Assembly: GCF_000331735.1 (NCBI RefSeq)
Contig: NC_020126.1
Location: 9,427,501-9,491,500 of the forward strand
DNA length: 64,000 nt
Source: Myxococcus stipitatus DSM 14675
GTDB taxonomy: Bacteria; Myxococcota; Myxococcia; Myxococcales; Myxococcaceae
Direction: 5' to 3'
In this document: piece by piece, positions 49,244-59,232 of the stretch
Layout: every line of letters starts with the position of its first letter
How positions within the stretch are numbered: the stretch's first letter is position 1
Notes under the pieces: generated by a model
The model's database searches: none
Seen by the model: only the letters and a program-made list of their open reading frames with translations
What the model was told of the DNA's origin: nothing
Program-made: the position numbers and the translations under genes

Positions 49244-51725
49244 ACTCGCTGCCCACGCCGGGCTGCGACGTCACCGTCACGACGCCGCCCAGCACCGCCA
49301 CCATCTCCCGCACCAGCGTCAGCCCCAGCCCCACACCCGGCTTGGACTTGTTCTCCAGCCGCTCCATGTGCTCGAAGGGCTCGAAGACGCGCGACTGCGC
49401 GTCGGGAGGAATCCCCGGGCCCGTGTCGCGCACCCGGAAGCGCCACCCCCGAGGCCACCCCTCCACCTCCACCGACACCCGGCCCTTCTCGGTGTACTTC
49501 ACCGCGTTCATCATCAGGTTGTGCAGCACCAGGTGGACGATGCGCGGGTCCGTGCGCGCGAGCAGCTTCCCCTCGGGCCGCGCCAGCTCCAGCCCCAGCC
49601 CCTTGCGGGTCGCCTCCACGCGCACCTCCGCCACCACGTCGTCCACCACGCCGCCCAGGTCCACCGCCTCGCGCCGCACCACCAGCCGCCCCTCCTCCAG
49701 CTGGTTGTACTGAAGCACCATCTCCACCATGTCCCGCAGGCGCAGCGTGGAGCGGTGCATCCGCTCGAACATGTCCAGCGCCCGAGGCGGCAGGCCCACC
49801 AGCTCCCGCTGGAGCGCATGCAAGGTGAGCTGCAGCACCGACAGCGGCGTGCGCAGCTCATGGGACACCAGCCGGAGCAGCGTGCTGCGCGAAGAGCTCG
49901 CGCGCTCGGTGGTCTCCAGCGCCACCTCCAGCTGCCGCTTGCGCATGCCCAGCTCCCGCGCCATCGCCTCCAGGTCCACCGAGCGCGCCGCGAGCAGGCC
50001 CTGGAGCACCTCGCGCGTGCGCTTCATCGTCGCCAGGTTCGACACCCGCGCCACCAGCTCCTCGGACACGAAGGGCTTCACCACGTAGTCCTGCGCCCCC
50101 GCGCGGAGCAGGTCCACGCGCAGCGCCTCGTCCGCGCGCGCGGTGAGCAGCAACACCGGCGTGGACTCCAGCCCCGGGCGCGTGTGCACCTCGCGCACCA
50201 GCCGGTCTCCGCCCATGCGCGGCATCATCACGTCGCTGACGATGACGTCCGGCTGCATCCGCTCCGCCTGCGCGAGCCCGTCCACCCCATCCACGGCCGT
50301 GGCCACCTGGAAGTGCTTGGACAAGGTCTCCACCACGAAGCGGCGCATCTCCCGCGTGTCCTCCACCACCAGCACGCGGGGACGGCTCGAGTCCTCCACG
50401 CGCACGGGCGCGGGCTCCACCTCCTCCGGCCGGAGCAGGTCCACCTCCGCGCGAGTCGCCCCCGCGCTCACGCCCTGCGGCTCCATCTCCAGCCGCTCCG
50501 CCAGCTTCACGCCCGTGGGCGCCATCAACGGCAGCTCCACCACGAAGCGGGCCCCACCACCCGGCCGCTCCTCCACCCAGACGCGCCCCTCATGCAGCGT
50601 CACGAAGTCGCGGGTGATGGCCAGGCCCAGGCCCGTGCCCCCCACCTCGCGCGCCAGGTCCGAGTCCCCCTGACGGAACCGCTCGAAGATGGCCTCGCGC
50701 AGCTCCGTGGGGACCCCCGGCCCGTTGTCCTCCACCACCAGCCGTCCCCAGCCCGCCTCCGCGCTCAGCGCGACGCGGATGTGGCCCCCCTCCGAGGTGA
50801 ACTTGAACGCGTTGGACAGGAGGTTGAGCACCACCCGCTCCAGCTTCTCCGGGTCCACCTGCGCCGGCAGGCTCGCGGGCAGCTCCAGCACCAGCGCCAG
50901 CCGCCGCTCCGCCGTGAGCGCCTCGAAGTTCTCCGCGCTCCAGCGCACCAGCCGCGCCAGGTCCACCTCCGAGTACCGCACGCGCATCTTCCCCGCGTCC
51001 AGCTTGGCCACGTCCAGGAGCGCGTTCACGTGCCGCAGCAACATGCGCGCGTTGCGGCGCACGACGTCCAGGTCCTTGTGCAGCGCCTCGCTCAGGTCCC
51101 CGTGCTGGAGCAGCCGCTCCACGGGGCCCAGGATGAGCGTCAGCGGCGTGCGCAGCTCATGGCTGACGTTGGCGAAGAAGCGGGTGCGCTGCTCCTCGGA
51201 CGCCTTGAGCTTGGCGTACAGCGCCTCCAGCTCCTGCGAGCTCTTCTCCAGCCCCACCCGGCGCTCCTCCGACAGGCGCGCCGCCTGGGTGAACTCCACC
51301 ACCTTCCCGCGCAGCGGCACCAGGTACAGGCCCGTCGCCACCGACGCCACCGCCGTCACCAGCTTGATGCCGCCCGCCAGGTAGTAGGCGGAGTTCCACA
51401 CGTTCCATATCTCCATGAAGTGCGTCAGCCCACACGCGGCGATGAAGACGCCGAACGACAGCACCATCCCCCCGAATGGCATCCGCGTGCGCCGCACCAT
51501 CGCGTACAGCGACAGCGAGATGAGGAAGTAGGCCGCGCCGATGAAGGCGTCCGACACCACGTGCATCACCATCAGGTCCTGCTTCCACAGGTAGCAGTGG
51601 CCGTGGGGCATGTTCCACGCGCCGAAGAAGAACTCCCCCAGGTTCCCCTGGGGACCACCCTCCCCGAAGAGCCCTCTCACCAGGGAAACCGCGCCTCGCA
51701 CCGCAGGACCGAGCTGGCCGTTCAT
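49221..51725 (-). CDS. Hybrid histidine kinase with ethylene-receptor-like N-terminus and HK-REC-HK order
   Basis: An 834-aa membrane kinase from the ATG at 51725. Three membrane helices (~51-135) resemble the ethylene-binding domain: 'HVVSDAFIGAAYFLIS' keeps Asp59 and Tyr66, and 'FIAACGLTHFMEIWN' keeps Cys98 and His102, which bind copper in ETR1. A HisKA box 'FFANVSHELRTPLTLILG' (His189) and ATPase 'LLSNAFKFTSEGG', 'EDNGPGVP', 'GGTGLGLAI' follow. Then comes a receiver domain (~449-565) with 'VIVSDVMMPRMGG' (Asp498). A second HisKA 'LRLVSHELRTPLSVLQL' (His622) and a second ATPase ending 'GVGLGLTLVREM' complete it. A phosphorelay within one chain is likely. Confidence 0.93.
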   Translation of the reverse strand: MNGQLGPAVRGAVSLVRGLFGEGGPQGNLGEFFFGAWNMPHGHCYLWKQDLMVMHVVSDAFIGAAYFLISLSLYAMVRRTRMPFGGMVLSFGVFIAACGLTHFMEIWNVWNSAYYLAGGIKLVTAVASVATGLYLVPLRGKVVEFTQAARLSEERRVGLEKSSQELEALYAKLKASEEQRTRFFANVSHELRTPLTLILGPVERLLQHGDLSEALHKDLDVVRRNARMLLRHVNALLDVAKLDAGKMRVRYSEVDLARLVRWSAENFEALTAERRLALVLELPASLPAQVDPEKLERVVLNLLSNAFKFTSEGGHIRVALSAEAGWGRLVVEDNGPGVPTELREAIFERFRQGDSDLAREVGGTGLGLAITRDFVTLHEGRVWVEERPGGGARFVVELPLMAPTGVKLAERLEMEPQGVSAGATRAEVDLLRPEEVEPAPVRVEDSSRPRVLVVEDTREMRRFVVETLSKHFQVATAVDGVDGLAQAERMQPDVIVSDVMMPRMGGDRLVREVHTRPGLESTPVLLLTARADEALRVDLLRAGAQDYVVKPFVSEELVARVSNLATMKRTREVLQGLLAARSVDLEAMARELGMRKRQLEVALETTERASSSRSTLLRLVSHELRTPLSVLQLTLHALQRELVGLPPRALDMFERMHRSTLRLRDMVEMVLQYNQLEEGRLVVRREAVDLGGVVDDVVAEVRVEATRKGLGLELARPEGKLLARTDPRIVHLVLHNLMMNAVKYTEKGRVSVEVEGWPRGWRFRVRDTGPGIPPDAQSRVFEPFEHMERLENKSKPGVGLGLTLVREMVAVLGGVVTVTSQPGVGSEFTVELPS

Positions 51726-51929
51726 GGCGTTCCCTTCCGCAGTCACACGTCGGCAGGGAGCCCCCCACGGCCCCTGCCCCCACCGGAGCATTCCGCGCGA
51801 TACACGTGAAGCGTGTTGCTACACCCCCATCTCACACCGCCTGGACGGGAAAGGGCAGCCACCCCCTCGACAGCGCCGGGTGCTGGACATTCGCCCCCCG
51901 GGTCGAAATGAGGTAGAGCGCGGAGCGTC

Positions 51930-52649
51930 ATGCTCGTCTCCCTGGTCATCCCCGTCTACAACGAGATTCCCACACTCGCGGAGCTGCTGCGCCGTTGCAT
52001 CGCTGTCGACTTTCCGAAGGAAATCGTCTTGGTGGACGATTGCTCTCGGGACGGAAGCCGCGAGCTGCTCGAGAAACTGGCCACGCAGGGCGTGGAGATA
52101 CTGGGGGGGACGCCCCAGAACCGGAATGAAATCCGGGTGTTGTTCCAGGAGAAGAACCAGGGCAAGGGCGCCGCGCTGCGCCGTGGTTTCGCCGAGGCCA
52201 CCGGAGACATCATCCTGGTGCAGGACGCGGACCTGGAATACGACCCGCGGGACATCCCCAAGGTGATTCAGCCCATCCTGGACGGGGAAGCGGACGTGGT
52301 GTTCGGCAGCCGCTTCACGGGCACGCCGCGCCGGGTGCTGTATTTCTGGCACACCGTGCTCAACAACCTGCTCACCACGCTCTCCAACATGACGAGCGGG
52401 TTGAACCTCACCGACATGGAGACTTGCTACAAGGCGTTCCGCGCCGAAGTGGTGCGCTCCTTCGAGGTGGAGGAGAACCGCTTCGGCTTCGAGCCCGAAG
52501 TGACGGCCAAGGTGGCGCGCGGCAACTGGCGCATCTACGAGGTGCCCATCAGCTACCACGGGCGCACGTACGAAGAGGGCAAGAAGATTGGCTGGAAGGA
52601 CGGCGTGCGCGCCCTCTACGTCATCGGCAAGTACGCGCTGAAGCGGTAG
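51930..52649 (+). CDS. Family 2 glycosyltransferase (dolichyl/polyprenyl-phosphate type)
   Basis: A 239-aa GT-A enzyme. The N-terminal 'VSLVIPVYNEIPTLAELLRR' and the nucleotide-sugar motif 'ILVQDADLEYDPRDIPKVI' (D-x-D) are typical of GT2. The acceptor region 'DMETCYKAFRAEVVRSFEVE' with 'NRFGFEPEVTAKVARG' is characteristic of the dolichol-phosphate mannose/glucose synthase (DPM1/ALG5-like) branch. It probably moves a sugar to polyprenyl phosphate at the inner membrane. No C-terminal membrane helices are present, so it is a peripheral enzyme. It diverges from the hybrid kinase. Confidence 0.93.
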   Translation: MLVSLVIPVYNEIPTLAELLRRCIAVDFPKEIVLVDDCSRDGSRELLEKLATQGVEILGGTPQNRNEIRVLFQEKNQGKGAALRRGFAEATGDIILVQDADLEYDPRDIPKVIQPILDGEADVVFGSRFTGTPRRVLYFWHTVLNNLLTTLSNMTSGLNLTDMETCYKAFRAEVVRSFEVEENRFGFEPEVTAKVARGNWRIYEVPISYHGRTYEEGKKIGWKDGVRALYVIGKYALKR

Positions 52650-52664
52650 CGGCCAGGCAGGAGC

Positions 52665-52687
52665 GGCGGCCCGTTCCGCGGACCGCC
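52665..52687. terminator. Hairpin between converging genes
   Basis: GGCGG (52665-52669) pairs with CCGCC (52683-52687) and extends by three more pairs past one mismatch. It lies in the 55-bp gap between the converging glycosyltransferase and antiporter genes and may end transcripts from both sides. No T-tract. Confidence 0.45.
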
Positions 52688-52704
52688 ACTCCCCCCTCGG
52701 GCCC

Positions 52705-54828
52705 TCAGCCGTGGGCCTGGGTCGTCTCGGCCGGCGGCGGCTCCACCGGGGGCGGCGCGGACGGCACGACGCCGGTGAGCAGCGACTTGGCGGCCTCCAC
52801 CGCCTCGCTGGTCCCCATCAGCGCGAGCACGTCCCCCACGCGCAGCACCTCCTGCGCGGTGGGCACCGACAGGCTCTCCTCGCCGCGCTGGATGGCGAGC
52901 ACCGTCGCGCCGGTGAGGCCGCGCAGGTTCACCTCCGCCAGCGACTTGCCCGCGACAGGGCTCGGCTCCTCCAGCCGCACGGAGGCGGGCGCGCCCAGGC
53001 CCGGGAGCAGCCCCTGGACGTGGTCCAGCGCGTGCTCGTCCTGCGCGGCCCCGGGCTCCTTCGAGTGCGACTGCGCCGCCAGCGCCGCCACGATGACCTG
53101 CGCTCCGGCGCGCACGTGGCCGTGCAGGTTGGTGGCGCCTCGCCAGAACGTGACGCCCATGACGCCCACCAGCGTCAGCACGATGAGGGGGCCCGCCGCG
53201 TTCTTGAGGAACGGCTGCGTCACCATCACCACCGGGATGCTCACCAGCAGCATGATGCCCACCTGGAGCGTGACGGTCAGCACGCGCCGGGGCGCCACCG
53301 CCAGGTCCAGCTTGCCGTCCGTGCGCGCGGGCAGCGCGGCCTCCGCCAGCATCACCCCCAGCCGCCGCGCGATGCCGATGACCCCCAGGATGAAGGGCAC
53401 CGCGAGCAGCACCGCGCCGCCCAGGATGAGGTTGCGGGACAGGTCCTCGTCCACGCCCGTGCGGGCCTCGACGAAGCTGGCCATGCGGTCCGCCGACAGC
53501 GACGTGCCAATCACCAGCGCCACCAGCAGCACGGCGTCCAGCACCAGCAGGCGAATCTGCCGGCGCACCCCCGCGCCCAGCGTCTCCCGCCGAGGCGCCT
53601 CGCGCAGCTTCTCCACCCAGGTGCCATACAGGGTGACGAACGTCTGGAGCGGCTTGGGCAGCTTGCGGTCCACCCACGTCGCCACCGGGCCCGACACCTT
53701 GATGAGCAGCGGCGTCGTCAGCGTGGTGATGGCGGACACCGCCACCGCCACCGGATAGATGAACGTGCCGGTGGCCTTCAGCGACAGGCCCAGGCCCGCG
53801 ATGATGAAGGAGAACTCGCCAATCTGCGCCAGGCTCAACCCCGCCTGCACCGACGTGCGCGTGCCGTTGCCGGTGAGGAACGCGCCCAGCGTCACGCCGA
53901 AGAGCTTGCCCAGGATGACCACCAGCGTGAGCACGAGGATGGCCGCCCAGTGCTCCGCGATGAGCGCCGGGTTGATGAGCATGCCCACCGACACGAAGAA
54001 GATGGCCGCGAACATGTCGCGCACCGGCTGCACCAGGTGCTCCACCAGCTTCTCCTCACCCGACTCCGCCACCAGCGAGCCCGCGAGGAACGCGCCCAGC
54101 GCCACCGAGTAGCCGAAGGACTGCGCCAGCAGCGCCACCGCGAAGCAGATGCCCACGCTCGTCACGAGCGTCGTCTCCGGCCGGTTCAGCTTGATGACCG
54201 CCCGCATGGCGCGCGGGATGATGAACAGGCCCACCGCCACCAGGCCCACCAGGAACGCCACCAGCTTGCCCGTGGTGAAGGTCAGGTCCTTCACGTTCAG
54301 GCCCGCGCCCGTGGAGATGGCCGTGAGCGTGGCCATCATCAGCACCGCGATGAGGTCCTCGACGATGAGCACGCCCACCACCAGCTCGCGCATCCGTCCC
54401 CGGACGCCCTGCTCGTCGAACGCCTTGGCGATGATGGTGGTGCTGGAGACGGCGATGAGCGCGCCGACGAAGAGGCCCTCCAGCGTCGTCCACCCGAAGG
54501 CCTTCCCCACCACGATGCCCAGCCACACCATGATGCTGCACTGGATGACGGCGGTGACGCCGGCGGTGAAGCCCACGGAGAACAGCTTGCGGAGGCTGAA
54601 CTCCAGCCCCAGCGAGAACATCAGCAGGATGACGCCCAGCTCCGACAGCGTCGTGACGACGTCGGGGTTGGCCACCAGGGGGATGGGGACGTAGGGGCCC
54701 ACCACCAGGCCCGCGAGGATGTAGCCCAGCACCACGGGCTGGCGCAGCTTCTGGAAGAGCACCGTCGTCACCGCGGCGACGCACAGGACGATGGCAATGG
54801 CCTGGAGGACCTCGTGGGCTCCGTGCAT
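52705..54828 (-). CDS. CPA2 (Kef-type) cation:proton antiporter with TrkA-C domain
   Basis: A 707-aa membrane protein from the ATG at 54828 (GAGGTGAG upstream). Residues ~5-395 are the Na+/H+-exchanger fold with about 12 helices ('VVLGYILAGLVVGPYVPIP', 'LFVGALIAVSSTTIIAKAFD', 'VLIVEDLIAVLMMAT', 'YSVALGAFLAGSLVAESGE'). A second membrane group of about four helices follows (~450-590), and residues ~610-690 form a TrkA-C (RCK-C) regulatory domain ('GKSLAEVNLRGLTGATVLAI'). Such proteins exchange K+ or Na+ for H+ and are gated by their soluble domain. The C-terminus is Pro-rich. Confidence 0.93.
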   Translation of the reverse strand: MHGAHEVLQAIAIVLCVAAVTTVLFQKLRQPVVLGYILAGLVVGPYVPIPLVANPDVVTTLSELGVILLMFSLGLEFSLRKLFSVGFTAGVTAVIQCSIMVWLGIVVGKAFGWTTLEGLFVGALIAVSSTTIIAKAFDEQGVRGRMRELVVGVLIVEDLIAVLMMATLTAISTGAGLNVKDLTFTTGKLVAFLVGLVAVGLFIIPRAMRAVIKLNRPETTLVTSVGICFAVALLAQSFGYSVALGAFLAGSLVAESGEEKLVEHLVQPVRDMFAAIFFVSVGMLINPALIAEHWAAILVLTLVVILGKLFGVTLGAFLTGNGTRTSVQAGLSLAQIGEFSFIIAGLGLSLKATGTFIYPVAVAVSAITTLTTPLLIKVSGPVATWVDRKLPKPLQTFVTLYGTWVEKLREAPRRETLGAGVRRQIRLLVLDAVLLVALVIGTSLSADRMASFVEARTGVDEDLSRNLILGGAVLLAVPFILGVIGIARRLGVMLAEAALPARTDGKLDLAVAPRRVLTVTLQVGIMLLVSIPVVMVTQPFLKNAAGPLIVLTLVGVMGVTFWRGATNLHGHVRAGAQVIVAALAAQSHSKEPGAAQDEHALDHVQGLLPGLGAPASVRLEEPSPVAGKSLAEVNLRGLTGATVLAIQRGEESLSVPTAQEVLRVGDVLALMGTSEAVEAAKSLLTGVVPSAPPPVEPPPAETTQAHG

Positions 54829-54973
54829 CAACTCACCTCGACAAAAAAAGAAATGGGATGGAAATGGGGACACAAGCGTCGTTGCGCGCGGACGCAAGCG
54901 ACGACGCGAAGACGTCACGGTGGAGGCCCGGAGGGCCCCCCGCGAGCGCCTGACTCAGCTGGACAGACGCCCT

Positions 54974-55483
54974 TCAGCCCACCGAGGGTGGGCCACGCAG
55001 GGGACACGTCACGATGGAAGGACGGTCCGCGATATCCCCGCTCGACGTAGGCGCCGCCGGGGCCCGGCGTTTGAGCAGCGTGGCGCGCGTGACGGCATGA
55101 CGGCGCTCACGCCCCCAGCGATGGAGGGCCTGGAGGTCCGGCGCGAAGGTGGACTCGCGCCCTCGCGTGATGGACGGCGCGCTGAACGCGAGCCCCGCCC
55201 CGGCCTGGAGCGCCGAGTCCCAGCCCCCCAGGTCGGTGACGTTGAGCTGCGCGCCCCACCGCCGCGAGCCGCCCTTCTTCGACGACTTCACGCCCTGGCG
55301 GACCGACGTCGCGCCCGGGTCCAGGTGGAGGCCGCGCTCCTGGGTGCCGTGGGAGACGTCCACCGCGGCATCCGCGGGGAGCACCGTCGCCACGACGAGC
55401 GCCATCCCCAGGGCGAGCAGCACCGTCCGGAGCCTCTCGCTCCCGGTACCGGGCCGTCGTGATGTCGTGCCGGGAGAGCGCAT
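54974..55483 (-). CDS. Small secreted protein of unknown function (tentative)
   Basis: About 169 aa from the ATG at 55483; no Shine-Dalgarno sequence is evident. A signal peptide-like stretch 'TVLLALGMALVVATVLPADA' starts near residue 20, with cleavage likely after ADA. The mature part contains 'SRRWGAQLNVTDLGGWDSAL' and 'TFAPDLQALHRWGRERRHAV', with no known domain. The region is compositionally biased, so the coding status is less certain than that of its neighbours. Confidence 0.5.
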   Translation of the reverse strand: MRSPGTTSRRPGTGSERLRTVLLALGMALVVATVLPADAAVDVSHGTQERGLHLDPGATSVRQGVKSSKKGGSRRWGAQLNVTDLGGWDSALQAGAGLAFSAPSITRGRESTFAPDLQALHRWGRERRHAVTRATLLKRRAPAAPTSSGDIADRPSIVTCPLRGPPSVG

Positions 55484-55763
55484 CAATCGTTCAGGTACTA
55501 CGCCGCCCCCAGCCACGTAAAGCGCCGGTTTCCCAAGCCCGCCAGTCCGCTGTCCCCGCCTCTTCGCCCTGTCCTTCACCTGACGCGCGACGACGGCGCC
55601 GTGCTCCAGGCCGGTGCGTCACGCGTGGGCTGTAGGCCCATGTCCCCCCTCGCGCGAAAGCCCAGCCCCCCTCGCGGATGAGGTGGGCGTCGCGGCACAC
55701 ACAGCGGGCGGCGAGCGTGGCGGAGGGCCTGCGGGTTCCGGGAGGCGGCCCTAGCTTGAGGGC

Positions 55764-56306
55764 GTGCTCTCGCGATTCTTTCTGTACGGCTGCACGGGGT
55801 GGGTGCTGGAGGTGCTGTTCACCGGGGCGGGCGCGGCCTTGAAGAGGGACCGGAGCGCCACCGCGACCACCTACTTGTGGATGCACCCCATCTACGGGGG
55901 CACGGCCCTGGCGCTGGAGCACGTCTCCGCGCGGCTCCAGTCCTATCCCCGCCCCGTGAGGGCGCTGGCCTACACGGCCCTCATCTTCGGCGCCGAGTAC
56001 GCCACCGGCTGGTTGCTGCGGCGGCTGCTGGGGCGCTGCCCCTGGGACTACTCGCCGCACCGGTGGAGCGTGCACGGCCTCATCCGCCTGGACTACGCGC
56101 CGGCCTGGTATCTCACCGCGCTCCTGTTCGAGCCGGTCCGGGATGGGCTGCGCTCCGCCACCGCCCTCCCCGCGACGCGGCACGAGCCCGCCGAGGTGGT
56201 GTTCGTGGGTGGAGGGCAGGCGGGGAAGGAACCGGACGCGGACGGCTTGCCGGTGGGAGTGCTGGCCTCGGGCTTCGAGCAGGCCCCCGTGGACGTCTCC
56301 CCCTGA
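55764..56306 (+). CDS. Small membrane protein, ABC_trans_CmpB-like
   Basis: A 180-aa protein with a GTG start at 55764. Its start 'LSRFFLYGCTGWVLEVLFTG' is the N-terminal motif of the CmpB-like putative membrane family, and a few hydrophobic segments follow ('TTYLWMHPIYGGTALALEHV', 'ALAYTALIFGAEYATGWLL'). A conserved-looking 'PWDYSPHRWSVHGLIRLDYA' follows in a loop. The C-terminal 45 residues are acidic and probably disordered. It may be a permease part or a membrane assembly factor; the family has no proven function. Confidence 0.7.
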   Translation: MLSRFFLYGCTGWVLEVLFTGAGAALKRDRSATATTYLWMHPIYGGTALALEHVSARLQSYPRPVRALAYTALIFGAEYATGWLLRRLLGRCPWDYSPHRWSVHGLIRLDYAPAWYLTALLFEPVRDGLRSATALPATRHEPAEVVFVGGGQAGKEPDADGLPVGVLASGFEQAPVDVSP

Positions 56307-56385
56307 CCGCGTCCGCTGGTCGACTGCCCTCCAGGCGGATATGGAGGAACCACCGGCTTTTCTTCCTCCGTGCCGCGTCGCGTAG

Positions 56386-57492
<1,107 letters not shown>

Positions 57493-57514
57493 CCCAAGGC
57501 CGCTGACACGCGCC

Positions 57515-57547
57515 ACGGCGCCGTGCCTTTCACGAGGCCGGCGCCGT
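57515..57547 (+). terminator. Intrinsic terminator after mreB
   Basis: ACGGCGCCG (57515-57523) pairs with CGGCGCCGT (57539-57547), a 9-bp stem with a 15-base loop, followed by TCGTGTTT. It lies 23 bases past the mreB stop and explains why no mreCD operon follows directly. Confidence 0.65.
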
Positions 57548-57602
57548 TCGTGTTTCAAGCGGGGTTTGACACGCGCGAGCGCGGTGGATTGTGTTGCGTC
57601 AC

Positions 57603-58385
57603 ATGAACCCTTTCTCACTCCGCCGCGCGCTGCCGAAGGTCGTCGCCGCCTCGCTGTTGGTCTCCATGCCCGCCCTCGCGGATTGGGTGGGAGAGCTGCG
57701 CGTGAAGAGCGCGCCGGTGCCCGGACAGAAGGCGCCCTCGGAGACGAAGGGCAAGATGTACGGCCGCACGGGCATGCTGCGCATGGACCTGTCCCCCGCG
57801 GAGGTTCCGGGCGGCATGTCCATCATCTTCGACTGGCAGAAGCGCACGGGCACCACGCTCTTCCACCAGCGCAAGGCGGCCACGGTGCGCAGCCTGGACG
57901 AGCTCCCCGTGAAGATTCCCGGCGAGTGCTCGGGCACGGGTCAGGACTTCGACGCGTGTTTCACCGCGCAGGGCTACAAGAAGACGGGCTCCGCGAAGGT
58001 GAACGGCCACCCGACGGACATCTACGAGGGCGTCCCTCCCGGCGCCGAGGGCAGCATCCAGCGCCAGAAGGTGTGGCGGCCCACGGACCTCCCCGAGGTG
58101 GCCTACGTGCGCAGCTACACCTACGACATGGCCGGCAAGCTCCAGTCGGAGATTGACGTCCTGAACATCCAGACGGGCGCCCAGCCGGCCTCGGTCTTCA
58201 CCGTGCCCGCGGACTACGACGAGCTGGACGCGGCGGCGGGCGCGGGCAACGCACTCCAGTCCTTCAAGCCCGAGGACTTCAAGGGCAAGACGCCTCAGCA
58301 GATCCAGGAGATGATTCGTCAGCGCATGTCCCAGCAGCAGGGCAAGCCGCCCTCGGCTGCGCCCGCGCCCGCGCCGAAGAAGTAG
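57603..58385 (+). CDS. Exported DUF4412-like protein
   Basis: A 260-aa protein from the ATG at 57603. The signal peptide is 'VVAASLLVSMPALA' with cleavage before DWVG. The mature part carries the beta strand pattern of DUF4412/LolA-like periplasmic proteins: 'MYGRTGMLRMDLSP', 'GGMSIIFDWQKRTGTTLFHQ' and 'AKVNGHPTDIYEGVPPG', ending in a Gln/Pro/Ala-rich tail. Possibly a periplasmic lipid- or cofactor-binding protein; no catalytic residues are seen. A TTGACA box lies at 57566-57571, but no good -10 follows it. Confidence 0.75.
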   Translation: MNPFSLRRALPKVVAASLLVSMPALADWVGELRVKSAPVPGQKAPSETKGKMYGRTGMLRMDLSPAEVPGGMSIIFDWQKRTGTTLFHQRKAATVRSLDELPVKIPGECSGTGQDFDACFTAQGYKKTGSAKVNGHPTDIYEGVPPGAEGSIQRQKVWRPTDLPEVAYVRSYTYDMAGKLQSEIDVLNIQTGAQPASVFTVPADYDELDAAAGAGNALQSFKPEDFKGKTPQQIQEMIRQRMSQQQGKPPSAAPAPAPKK

Positions 58386-58397
58386 GCCCGGGCGTCG

Positions 58398-59186
58398 TCA
58401 CGCGGCGGACGCGCTGTTCGTGCCCGAGGGAAGGGCACGCGGCGGCGGGCGGCGGTGCTTCTCGTAGAGCGCCGCTCGCCACTCGAGCAGGTCGGGGAAG
58501 GCGGCGGCCAGGGGCTCGTGGTGCCAGACCTCGCGCGTGGCGGGGGCCAGGGGCCACCAGGCTTCATCCATGGGCCGTGCGAACTGGAGCATGGTGCACG
58601 CGGTGACGTCCGCGTAGGTGAAGCCCTCGTCCATCAAGTAGGGGCGGCCGCGGAGCTCGGTGCGCAGGCGCTCCAGCGTGGGGATGACGGTGTCGCGGAT
58701 GGCGGCCTCCGGGTCCGCGACGGCGCTGTGCTTGCGCGCGAGGAAGCTCACGCCCATCCGCGCCGTGGGCCTGGAGACCGCATGCAGGAAGCGCGGGATG
58801 AAGGACGGCAGGCTCTCGTCCAGGGCGCGCGGGTTGTCGAGCATGCGGCGCAGCACACTGGCGCGGGCGATGCGCAGCACGTGGTCACCCACCTCTTCCC
58901 AGCGCTGGATGGTGGGCAGCGCGGAGGCGGGGAACAGGGGCGGTGCGCCCGTGCTCAGTTCCTCCGCGCGCCGCGCGATGTTGAACGAGCCCATCGTCAC
59001 ACGGGTGTCCTCGAGGAGCAGGGGCACGGTGGTGGGTCGCGGTCCGTTCGGCGTGCGCCAGCGCAGCGCCAGCTCCCCGATGAGGGGCGTGTGCTCTCGG
59101 TAGCGGTACTCGATGCCGTGATGAGACAGCGCCCAGCGAGCCTTCTCCGTCCAACCCGAAACACCAAGCCCATAGAGGGTGTGCAT
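58398..59186 (-). CDS. Glutathione S-transferase family protein
   Basis: A 262-aa protein from the ATG at 59186 (AAGG upstream). The N-terminal thioredoxin-like domain starts 'MHTLYGLGVSGWTEKARWAL', in which the serine near residue 11 could activate glutathione, and the cis-proline region is 'RPTTVPLLLEDTRVTMGSFN'. The all-helical C-terminal domain contains 'RPYLMDEGFTYADVTACTML', the conserved GST-C aspartate motif. Substrates are unknown: detoxification or a structural GST-like role. It diverges from the macro-domain gene with only 46 bp between starts. Confidence 0.87.
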   Translation of the reverse strand: MHTLYGLGVSGWTEKARWALSHHGIEYRYREHTPLIGELALRWRTPNGPRPTTVPLLLEDTRVTMGSFNIARRAEELSTGAPPLFPASALPTIQRWEEVGDHVLRIARASVLRRMLDNPRALDESLPSFIPRFLHAVSRPTARMGVSFLARKHSAVADPEAAIRDTVIPTLERLRTELRGRPYLMDEGFTYADVTACTMLQFARPMDEAWWPLAPATREVWHHEPLAAAFPDLLEWRAALYEKHRRPPPRALPSGTNSASAA

Positions 59187-59232
59187 GACGTGAAACCTTA
59201 GGCTGGCGCGCGCCTGGATGCATACTGACGCC

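Noticed and set aside
52711-55050. Long plus-strand open frame across the antiporter gene
   Set aside because: It is a mirror of the Kef-type antiporter; the composition is Arg/His-rich with no hydrophobic segments or motifs.
57566-57594. TTGACA box 17 bp before TTGTGT ahead of the DUF4412-like gene
   Set aside because: The -10 matches the consensus poorly and would put transcription almost at the ATG; not strong enough to list as a promoter.
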